Of a stretch of 19,593 bases of DNA, positions 7,778-14,035 are shown one piece after another. Under the pieces are notes generated by a model. That model saw only the letters and a list, made by a program, of their open reading frames with translations, was not told the origin of the DNA and did no database searches. Origin of the DNA: Thiobacillus sp. (GTDB taxonomy: Bacteria; Pseudomonadota; Gammaproteobacteria; Burkholderiales; Thiobacillaceae); NCBI GenBank assembly GCA_020217265.1, contig JAIWOS010000018.1, positions 1-19,593 on the forward strand, in the 5' to 3' direction. Every line of letters begins with the position of its first letter. The first letter of the stretch is position 1. The position numbers and the translations under genes are program-made.

Positions 7778-9748
7778 ATGCATTCCAGCCTCCAGCTCGT
7801 CCTGATCCTGCTCGCGGTGGCGGTGCTGGTGGCGGCCGCCGCGCGCGCGTTGCGGCTGCCGACCATGCTGGGCTATCTCGTCACCGGCATCGCCATCGGC
7901 CCGTACGCGCTGGGATGGATCCCGGACAGCGCAGAAGCGCGCTATCTCGCCGAATTCGGCGTGGTGTTCCTGATGTTTTCCATCGGCCTCGAATTCAGCC
8001 TGCCGCGCCTGATGACGATGCGCACCACCGTGTTCGGCTTCGGCGGCGCGCAGGTGGTGCTGACGATCGCGCTCGTGGCCTTCTTCGCCTGGGTGCTCGA
8101 CCTGCCGCTGCTGGCTGCGCTGGCGCTGGGCGGCATTCTGTCGATGTCGTCCACCGCCATCGTCTCCAAGCTGCTGTCGGAACGGCTGGAAATCCAGACG
8201 CCGCACGGGCGGCAGATATTTGGCGCGCTCCTGTTCCAGGATCTGGCGGTGGTGCCGCTGCTGATCCTGATTCCGGCGTTCGCCAAGGACGCCGACGACA
8301 TGGGCGCGGTGCTCGCGCTCGCGGTGTTGAAAGCCGTGGTCGTGCTGGGCTTCCTGCTGTTCGTCGGCCAGCGCATCATGCGGCCGTGGTTCCAGTGGGT
8401 GGCGGGGCGCAAGTCGCCCGAGCTCTTCACGCTCAACCTGCTGTTCTTCACGCTGGGGTTGGCGTTTCTCACCGAGTCCGCCGGCCTGTCGCTGGCGCTC
8501 GGCGCCTTCCTCGCCGGCATGCTGATCTCGGAGACCGAATACCGCTACCAGGTCGAGGACGACATCAAGCCGTTCCGCGACGTGCTGCTGGGCCTGTTTT
8601 TCGTCACCATCGGCATGCGGCTCGACCTCGTGCAGGTGGCGGCCAACTGGAGCGACGTGCTGCTGCTGCTGGCCGCGATCGTGCTCGGCAAGGGCGTGCT
8701 GGTGGCAGGGCTCGCGATGGCCTTCGGCAGCGCGCGTCCGACCGCGGTACGGACCGCGCTGGGGCTGGCGCAGGCGGGCGAATTCGGCTTTGTGCTGCTG
8801 GCGCAGGCGTCGGACCTCAAGCTGATGGATGCCGCGGTGGCGCAGCCGATGCTGGCGGCGATGGTGCTTTCGATGCTGATCGCACCGCTGCTGATTCATC
8901 GCATGGACGCCCTGACGCGGCTGATCGCCGGCAGCGAGTGGGCGGGGCGCGCGAAGGAAGTGCACGACATCGCGGTCAAGACCTTCGGCAAGAACCGGCA
9001 TGTCATCGTGTGCGGCTACGGCCGCAGCGGACAGAATCTCGCGCGCCTGCTGGAAGCCGAAGGCATCTCCTTCGTCGCGCTCGACGCCGACCCCGAGCGC
9101 ATCCGCGCGGTGGCGGCCTCGGGCGTGTCGGTGGTATACGGCGACGCCAGCCGCCGCGAGGTGCTGGTCGCCGCCGGGCTGTCGCGCGCGCAGGCCATCG
9201 TGGTGACCTATTCCGACCTGCCGTCCAGCATGGCGATCCTGCGCCACGTGCGCGAACTGCGGCCCGAGCTGCCGGTGGTGGTGCGCACCATCGACGACAC
9301 GCATATCGATGCGCTCAAGGCGGCCGGGGCGGCGGAAGTCGTGTCGGAGGTGATGGAGGGCTCGCTGATGCTGGCGTCCCACGCCCTGATGTTGTTGGGC
9401 GTGCCCCTCTCGCAGGTCTTGAAGCGCATCCGCGTCGTGCGCGAATCGCGCTACGCCATGATGCGCGGCTTCTTCCGGGGCGCGTCCGACGCCGACGACG
9501 AACTCGACGCCCATGCCCAGCCGCGTCTGCACACCGTGCTGGTCACGCCAGGGTCAGCCGCCGTGGGACACACGCTGGACGAACTGGCGCTGGACGATTT
9601 GCTGGTGGAAATCGTGGCGATCCGCCGGCAGGGGCGTCAGGGAATCGAGCCTACGCCCGATACCGAGATAGAGTTGGGCGATGTGCTGGTATTACGCGGC
9701 GCCGCCGATGGATTGGCGGCGGCGGAGTTCAGGGTGATGCAGGGGTGA
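7778..9748 (+). CDS. KefB/KefC-type monovalent cation:proton antiporter with RCK domains
   Basis: 656 residues of the CPA2 family. Residues 1-385 are strongly hydrophobic, with about 11-13 membrane segments and the family signatures PTMLGYLVTGIAIGP near 28-42 and FGVVFLMFSIGLEF near 62. A TrkA-N (RCK-N) domain follows with the dinucleotide motif GYGRSG at 413-418. A C-terminal RCK_C/TrkA_C domain (about 585-655) follows. It exchanges potassium or sodium for protons across the inner membrane and is gated by nucleotide binding. YbaL, KefB and KefC cannot be told apart here. It is transcribed away from kdsD and converges on the prepilin gene 37 bases after its stop. No terminator is obvious in that gap. 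The ATG has no clear Shine-Dalgarno sequence. Confidence 0.92.
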   Translation: MHSSLQLVLILLAVAVLVAAAARALRLPTMLGYLVTGIAIGPYALGWIPDSAEARYLAEFGVVFLMFSIGLEFSLPRLMTMRTTVFGFGGAQVVLTIALVAFFAWVLDLPLLAALALGGILSMSSTAIVSKLLSERLEIQTPHGRQIFGALLFQDLAVVPLLILIPAFAKDADDMGAVLALAVLKAVVVLGFLLFVGQRIMRPWFQWVAGRKSPELFTLNLLFFTLGLAFLTESAGLSLALGAFLAGMLISETEYRYQVEDDIKPFRDVLLGLFFVTIGMRLDLVQVAANWSDVLLLLAAIVLGKGVLVAGLAMAFGSARPTAVRTALGLAQAGEFGFVLLAQASDLKLMDAAVAQPMLAAMVLSMLIAPLLIHRMDALTRLIAGSEWAGRAKEVHDIAVKTFGKNRHVIVCGYGRSGQNLARLLEAEGISFVALDADPERIRAVAASGVSVVYGDASRREVLVAAGLSRAQAIVVTYSDLPSSMAILRHVRELRPELPVVVRTIDDTHIDALKAAGAAEVVSEVMEGSLMLASHALMLLGVPLSQVLKRIRVVRESRYAMMRGFFRGASDADDELDAHAQPRLHTVLVTPGSAAVGHTLDELALDDLLVEIVAIRRQGRQGIEPTPDTEIELGDVLVLRGAADGLAAAEFRVMQG

Positions 9749-9785
9749 TCGTGCCGTTCGAGATCGGGTTACAGCCCGCCCGGGA

Positions 9786-10433
9786 TCAGATGCCCATGCA
9801 GACGGTGTAGGGTGTGGAGTCGTTGATCGAAGCCGTTGCGATCGCGGTCGGCAGACTTGTCCCCGCCATCATGGCACCTGACGCGGTATCGCCGTTGTCC
9901 AGTTGGGTGTCGAGTTGTTTGACGAATTTGCCGAGAATGCCTGTCGAGCAGACGTAGTAGGTACTCGCAGTGATACCCGTGAACGGAGCAGCACTTTGCA
10001 CACCCAATACACCGCCGGAAGCGTTGCGCGGCTGGTAATCTGCTGCCCCGACACTGGTTGGTCCCGGCGCGAGCCCAGCCAGCCTTACGTGCTGCCAGAA
10101 AAGAAAACTTTCGTCGGTGGGCGTGGTGCTGTTCCAGCTTCCCTCGATCACGCCGTTACCGGGGGTGCCGGGTGTCGTGGCATTGGTGCCCCCTGTTAGG
10201 TGGGTACTGGCGGCGGGGTCATCCCCGGGCAACGCGCGGAATTTGTCCTGGTAGCCGTAAATGAATACCGGCACATTGCGAAAATCCGCCGCCAGGTTTT
10301 TCACCCGGGCGCTGTTGATGAGTTCTTGTCCCTTGAGGATGCCGCCGAGCAGCAACCCGATGATCACCAGCACGATGGCGATTTCGATCAGGGTAAAGCC
10401 CGACTGGTGGCGCTTGAAGGAGGGGCGGGACAT
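9786..10433 (-). CDS. Type IV prepilin, candidate major pilin of the MSHA-like pilus
   Basis: 215 residues. The type III leader peptide is MSRPSFKRHQSG; the prepilin peptidase would cut after Gly12 before FTLIEIAIVLVIIG, leaving Phe1 and Glu5 of the mature pilin (Glu17 of the precursor). The hydrophobic helix covers 13-35, and the globular part contains the LPGDD segment at 68-72. Cys162 and Cys212 probably close a C-terminal disulfide loop, with LDTQLDNGDTASG (174-186) between them. GGAG stands 8 bases before the ATG. A sigma-54 promoter lies just upstream. It is separated from the pilus operon by the histidine kinase gene on the opposite strand. Major pilin rather than minor is inferred from its separate strong promoter; exact family membership (MshA or other) is not certain. 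Confidence 0.88.
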   Translation of the reverse strand: MSRPSFKRHQSGFTLIEIAIVLVIIGLLLGGILKGQELINSARVKNLAADFRNVPVFIYGYQDKFRALPGDDPAASTHLTGGTNATTPGTPGNGVIEGSWNSTTPTDESFLFWQHVRLAGLAPGPTSVGAADYQPRNASGGVLGVQSAAPFTGITASTYYVCSTGILGKFVKQLDTQLDNGDTASGAMMAGTSLPTAIATASINDSTPYTVCMGI

Positions 10434-10471
10434 GTGGGGATCTCCGGTTTTTTATTGTCCGCATGCATGGC

Positions 10472-10487
10472 TGCAAATTGTGTGCCA
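10472..10487 (-). promoter_or_regulatory. Sigma-54 (-24/-12) promoter of the prepilin gene
   Basis: On the minus strand the sequence is TGGCACACAATTTGCA. Against the sigma-54 consensus TGGCACG-N4-TTGCW it differs only at the seventh base, and the invariant GG (10486-10485) and GC (10474-10473) have the exact 10-base separation. The expected start site is near 10461, giving a 28-base leader that includes the GGAG ribosome binding site of the prepilin at 9786-10433. The needed sigma factor gene, rpoN, is in this window. Activator sites would be expected about 80-200 bases upstream, where the inverted repeats at 10565-10639 lie. Confidence 0.8.
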
Positions 10488-10502
10488 CGGAGGATTTTCG
10501 TT

Positions 10503-10562
10503 ATGTATTTGTTGGATAAGGGATTTCGGGCGATTGTGTGGGCTGTGGCAATGTGTTTTTGA
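10503..10562 (+). CDS. Possible 19-codon leader or small protein
   Basis: The reading frame MYLLDKGFRAIVWAVAMCF begins at an ATG preceded by GGAGG (10489-10493) with 9 bases between. It stops two bases before a hairpin with a T tract. The product would be a short hydrophobic peptide with one Lys-Arg pair region. No homologue is recognised. The Shine-Dalgarno-like bases partly overlap the upstream edge of the sigma-54 site on the other strand, so the frame may be fortuitous. No plus-strand promoter is evident. Confidence 0.2.
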   Translation: MYLLDKGFRAIVWAVAMCF

Positions 10563-10564
10563 TG

Positions 10565-10613
10565 AAAAAATGACGGCCCCGCCAGCAAATCGTCAAAACG
10601 GCCTTCATTTTTT
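10565..10613. terminator. Bidirectional terminator-like hairpin or activator-binding repeat
   Basis: AAAAAATGA (10565-10573) and TCATTTTTT (10605-10613) pair perfectly over 9 bp, followed after one mismatch by GGCC/GGCC (10575-10578 with 10600-10603), leaving a 21-base loop. The outer A6/T6 run would provide a T tract in either direction. It lies at about -104 to -152 from the predicted prepilin start site, which is also where sigma-54 activators usually bind, so an enhancer is an alternative reading. Confidence 0.4.
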
Positions 10614-10615
10614 GG

Positions 10616-10639
10616 ATGCCCCTGCCGATAGCGGGGCAT
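10616..10639. other. GC-rich stem-loop upstream of the histidine kinase gene
   Basis: ATGCCCC (10616-10622) pairs with GGGGCAT (10633-10639), and after a one-base bulge GC pairs with GC, closing a five-base loop CGATA. It begins three bases after the preceding hairpin and ends 31 bases before the kinase ATG. No T tract follows, so it may be a leader structure or a protein-binding site. Confidence 0.35.
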
Positions 10640-10670
10640 GCCTAATCCTGTTGCACCCTGACTGTCTTCC

Positions 10671-12410
10671 ATGAATTCAACCTCCTCGGCCCCACTGGCG
10701 CAAGGCAGCTGGTTTGCACGGCTATCGGGCGCTCTGGCGCGCGTGACCTCCGGACGATGGCTCGGTCTGATGCTGCTCTCGCTGCACGCTGCCGTGGTGA
10801 TGGGCGCGGACAGCACCACGACCCGCGCCTTCCTGCTTGCACACTACGGGTTGTTCCTGCTCTGGCAGCCGCTGATCCGGAGCGAGACGCGCATCGAGCC
10901 GCGCCTGGCCCTGCCGGTATTGGCCATGGCCGCGCTGCTGGTGCTCGCCGACAGCACCTGGGTGATGGCGCTGTGGCTCTCGATTCTGGCCGGTCTGGTC
11001 GGCGCGGCGGCCGCCAGTCAATCCGAGCGCGGGCCGCGGCTTGCGTACCTGCTGGCGTTGACCTACCTGCTGGCTTTGCTCATGGCGTGGGTGTTGCCGC
11101 AAACGCTGGAGGCGGGCGCTTTGCCCGATGCCCTCCGTGCCAGCGTGATGGTCGGCCTGCCCGTGCTGCCGCTGGCGATCGTGTTCATGCCCGCGGCGAA
11201 GCAGAAAGGCCAGGCTTCCACGCTCGATTTCGTCTACGGGCTCATGCTGTCGCTGCTGGTCATCGTGCTCGCACTGGGCGTATTTGCGGTGATGGCGATT
11301 ACCCGGACCAGCTACGCCTGGGCACTGATGCAAACCCTGCTCGGCATGGCGGCCCTGCTGCTGGCGCTGTCGCTGCTGTGGAACCCGCGCGCGGGGTTTG
11401 CCGGGCTGGGGCAGGTCACTTCACGCTATCTGCTTTCCGTGGGCCTGCCCTTCGAGGCCTGGGCCAGACGGCTGGCGACGCTGGCCGAGCGCGAGCGCGA
11501 TCCCGAGTCGTTCGTGCGCGGCGCGCTTGCCGACCTGCGCGAAATGCCCTGGATCCGGGGGGGGCGCTGGCAGGCCGCGCGCGGCTCGGGCGAATTTGGC
11601 GAACCGGCGGCACACGAGGTCGTGCACCAGTTCCACGGTCTCACGCTGACGTGGCAGTCCGCCCGGCCGCTCACGCCGGCGCTGGCGCTGCATGCACGGC
11701 TGCTATCCCAGTTGCTGGGCTATTTCTATGCCGCCAAGGTGCGCGAGCAGACCTTGCGTGAGCAGGCCTACAGCCAGGCCATTCACGATACCGGCGCGCG
11801 GCTCACACATGATGTGAAAAACATTCTGCAGTCCATGAAAACCCTGCTGGCCGCGGCCGACGTGAGCACGCCGGAAGACAGCGAGCGCCTGCTGGCACTC
11901 ATGAAACGCCAGTTGCCGCAGCTCGCCAGCCGGCTGTCGCAAACCGTCGACAAGCTCAAGCAGCCGGCGGAGATGGAGACCGAGAAGGTTGCGGCACGCG
12001 ACTGGTGGGCGGCGCTGCGTACGCGATACGAACACGACGATGTGCGCTTCGCCGCCGAGGGTGAGCCCGATGCAACGCCCCTGCCGCAGGATCTCTTCGA
12101 CAGCGTGGCGGACAATCTGCTGGCCAATGCCCTGCGCAAGCGGCAGGGCGAGCAGGCGGTGGCGATCGAGGTACGGCTGGCACTGCACCCCCTGCCCACC
12201 CTGACGGTGACCGACAGTGGCTCGGCCGCCCCCGAGCATGTCGCCCGGAATCTCTTTCTCAGCCCGGTGGCGTCAGATTTCGGGCTGGGCGTGGGGTTGT
12301 ACCAGGCTGCCCGGCAGGCTGCGCGCCTGGGGTACACCCTGGACTTGGACGAAAACCAGGCCGGCCATGTCCGGTTCAGGCTCCAGGCTAGGGCGTCACG
12401 CACCCCGTAG
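10671..12410 (+). CDS. Membrane sensor histidine kinase, multi-TM plus GAF-like domain
   Basis: 579 residues. The N-terminal third has about eight hydrophobic segments (30-46, 53-69, 79-93, 97-116, 123-143, 157-174, 187-211, 215-237). A region of about 260-355 (LREMPWIRGGRW and onward) looks GAF-like. The phospho-acceptor is His380 in LTHDVKNILQ, the N box is DNLLANAL from 481, and the G2 box is GLGVGLY 538-544; the G1 box is only DSG and the domain is compact. Multi-TM plus GAF plus HATPase resembles PrsK-type kinases that act with sigma-54 response regulators; that link is inference. No response regulator is adjacent. It diverges from the prepilin at 9786-10433 and its last 23 bases overlap the end of the prepilin at 12388-13098. 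No Shine-Dalgarno sequence precedes the ATG. Confidence 0.85.
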   Translation: MNSTSSAPLAQGSWFARLSGALARVTSGRWLGLMLLSLHAAVVMGADSTTTRAFLLAHYGLFLLWQPLIRSETRIEPRLALPVLAMAALLVLADSTWVMALWLSILAGLVGAAAASQSERGPRLAYLLALTYLLALLMAWVLPQTLEAGALPDALRASVMVGLPVLPLAIVFMPAAKQKGQASTLDFVYGLMLSLLVIVLALGVFAVMAITRTSYAWALMQTLLGMAALLLALSLLWNPRAGFAGLGQVTSRYLLSVGLPFEAWARRLATLAERERDPESFVRGALADLREMPWIRGGRWQAARGSGEFGEPAAHEVVHQFHGLTLTWQSARPLTPALALHARLLSQLLGYFYAAKVREQTLREQAYSQAIHDTGARLTHDVKNILQSMKTLLAAADVSTPEDSERLLALMKRQLPQLASRLSQTVDKLKQPAEMETEKVAARDWWAALRTRYEHDDVRFAAEGEPDATPLPQDLFDSVADNLLANALRKRQGEQAVAIEVRLALHPLPTLTVTDSGSAAPEHVARNLFLSPVASDFGLGVGLYQAARQAARLGYTLDLDENQAGHVRFRLQARASRTP

Positions 12411-13098
12411 GACAGACGCGGGCAATGAGCTGGGCATGGGAGGCCCAGGTCAGCAGATCGTCGAACTCGCCCAAGGGGTTATCGGGTTTGGCAGGCGGGC
12501 GGCTGACGTAGGAACGATCACTGTCGAGATTGTCGGCTTCGTCCAGAGCGGTCGGCGGCGCCAGCGTGCTGCCGTTGACGTTCTGGGCGCCCCAGCCGTT
12601 GGGGCCGTGGGATACCACCACGAAAACGACCTGATCCGCGATGATCGGCGGGGTGCAGGTGCGGTCGGTGCAGACCTGCAGCGGGTCGAAATTGCCAGGA
12701 CTGGGTGTGGTCGCCGTGAACCCTGTGCTGCTGTTGATGAAGTTGCTTACCACGGCGTAACGCAGCCGGTTCCCCCAGGCATCCTGCGCGGCGGTCCCCA
12801 GGTCGGCCCAAGGGTACGTTCCTCGGTAAGCGGTGCATTGCGTGGCTGAGACGCGATTTTCGCGCCCATCGCCATCGGTGTCGGGGCAGGGCAGATAGAG
12901 CGAACCCGTGCCCGTGGGATGTGACATGGCATAGCCGTACAGCGCGTCGCGTGCTTCTTCCAGAATCTTTTTGGTTTCTGCGATGCGCCGGGCCTGGATC
13001 TGGGCCGCCAGTGGCGTCGCCAGACCGCCAACCAGGATCGTGATGATGATCAGCACGATCGCCATTTCGATGAGCGTGAATCCCGTGCCGTGTTTCAT
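12388..13098 (-). CDS. Type IV prepilin-like protein with six cysteines (minor pilin / pseudopilin)
   Basis: 236 residues. A very short leader, MKHGTG, precedes FTLIEMAIVLIIITILVGG, with cleavage expected after Gly6 and the conserved glutamate at residue 11. The globular part has LPCPDTDGDGREN (69-81), an acidic D-x-D-G-D-G loop that resembles calcium-binding loops. It also has the PWADLG...DAWGNRLRY segment (96-114) typical of a betaproteobacterial pilin-like group. Six cysteines (71, 88, 143, 148, 229, 233) could form three disulfides. The ATG overlaps the mshK-like stop (ATGA), so it is the last gene of the pilus operon. Its 3' end overlaps the convergent kinase gene by 23 bases. Likely a minor or tip pilin; the exact role is unknown. 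Confidence 0.86.
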   Translation of the reverse strand: MKHGTGFTLIEMAIVLIIITILVGGLATPLAAQIQARRIAETKKILEEARDALYGYAMSHPTGTGSLYLPCPDTDGDGRENRVSATQCTAYRGTYPWADLGTAAQDAWGNRLRYAVVSNFINSSTGFTATTPSPGNFDPLQVCTDRTCTPPIIADQVVFVVVSHGPNGWGAQNVNGSTLAPPTALDEADNLDSDRSYVSRPPAKPDNPLGEFDDLLTWASHAQLIARVCPTGCVTP

Positions 13099-13445
13099 GG
13101 GGATATGGCCTCGTCCGGTGGGGGTAGCACTTGGTAGGGCTCGTAAGTCTTGCCATCCGCTCTCACCTGACCCGGCTTGAGTCCGGCGGGGGCGGTGGCG
13201 CCCACCTGCGCCCGGCCGTTGACCCAGCGAGTCGATCGGCCGTCGGAACGCACGACCACGCCGTCGAACCTGATGGGTGGTGCTGCAGCAGCTGCGGGAC
13301 TCTGAGCCTGCGCGGCGGGACGGGTGCGCATCTGTTCTAGCTGGGCGCGTTGCTGGGGCGTGTAGAACAGCCGGCCGGGCTCCTTAGAAGCGTGCGCCGG
13401 CGCGACGCATAGGACCATGAGCAAACAGGCGAGCGGGCGAATCAT
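13095..13445 (-). CDS. Small periplasmic pilus assembly protein, MshK-like
   Basis: 116 residues. A signal peptide is clear, with cleavage expected after AHA (17-19). The mature protein begins with the segment RLFYTPQQRAQLEQMR (25-40), followed by an alanine/proline-rich linker (44-57). A small C-terminal beta domain follows with FDGVVVRSDGRSTRWVNG (60-77), reminiscent of PilP/GspC-type homology domains and of MshK. Its place between the PilO-like gene and the prepilin, with four-base ATGA overlaps on both sides, supports a role linking the inner-membrane platform to an outer-membrane secretin. Similarity to MshK is judged from context and size, not from strong motifs. Confidence 0.65.
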   Translation of the reverse strand: MIRPLACLLMVLCVAPAHASKEPGRLFYTPQQRAQLEQMRTRPAAQAQSPAAAAAPPIRFDGVVVRSDGRSTRWVNGRAQVGATAPAGLKPGQVRADGKTYEPYQVLPPPDEAISP

Positions 13446-14035
13446 TTGGTTTCCCCTGACGAAAGGGTATACCAGACCAGCTCGCATTCGGCTTCGAGAG
13501 CGGGCTCGGTGGAGAGACCGGTGGCCGCATTCGCCAGCTGGGCCAGCGTGCATCGCTCGACCCGCACGACGCCCGGGGACCGCGCCTGGAGGGCATCGAG
13601 AAAGCGCGTGAGATCGGTTTCCACCAGCAGCGGCATCTTCACGTTCATGCGGGTGAGCTGGAGCGGGAGCCCGGCGGCCAGCGTGGCGGGCGCGGGGGCG
13701 CGCGGCGACAGCGTGTAGGTCAGGCCATAGAGTCCCGTTTCCCGGTTGGCGAGCTGTACTGCCTCGATCCAGGCCAGGCGGTTTTCCTCGCCGATGAATC
13801 CGCGGGCGATCAGCGCCCGGTAGGCCTGGATGTGGGTTTCGATCATGCGGGCCTCGTGTTGCCCCTGGCGTTGCCGGGCTTCGGCGGCGGCCAGCGCGGC
13901 GTGTTGCGATTCCAGGCTGGCGCGGGCGCGCGCATCGAGTTGCAGGCTCCAGAGCACCCCCGAAGCCGCGGCGATCGAGACCACGACCAGCAGGACGAGG
14001 GGGCCGCGCAAGGCGGCCATGGGGGGTAGGGTCAT
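13442..14035 (-). CDS. PilO/GspM-like inner-membrane protein (MshJ-type)
   Basis: 197 residues. One membrane helix (about 10-30) follows a short cytoplasmic start. A probable coiled coil (34-66, rich in Ala, Gln, Arg, Glu) leads to a periplasmic ferredoxin-like domain (about 85-195) with the segment FIGEENRLAWIEAVQLA. This is the layout of PilO, GspM and MshJ, which pair with PilN/GspL in the assembly platform. The ATG at 14035 overlaps the stop of the PilM/PilN-type gene (ATGA), and the stop overlaps the mshK-like start. The assignment rests on topology and position; sequence motifs in this family are weak. Confidence 0.7.
   Translation of the reverse strand: MTLPPMAALRGPLVLLVVVSIAAASGVLWSLQLDARARASLESQHAALAAAEARQRQGQHEARMIETHIQAYRALIARGFIGEENRLAWIEAVQLANRETGLYGLTYTLSPRAPAPATLAAGLPLQLTRMNVKMPLLVETDLTRFLDALQARSPGVVRVERCTLAQLANAATGLSTEPALEAECELVWYTLSSGETK

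Noticed and set aside
6746..9532. A 928-codon minus-strand frame that extends kdsD far upstream
   Set aside because: The part beyond 7732 is antisense to the antiporter gene and is a His/Gln/Arg-rich shadow of its GC-biased codons; KdsD is complete from 7732.
9749..9785. Search for a terminator between the convergent antiporter and prepilin genes
   Set aside because: Only a 4-bp CGGG/CCCG pairing without a T tract; not enough to call.
7687..9810. A 707-codon plus-strand frame overlapping the antiporter
   Set aside because: It is a shifted reading of the antiporter gene, whose own frame has complete membrane and RCK motifs.
10640..10670. Possible sigma-54 promoter for the histidine kinase (TTGCA at 10651)
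   Set aside because: The bases at the required -24 position are CC rather than GG.
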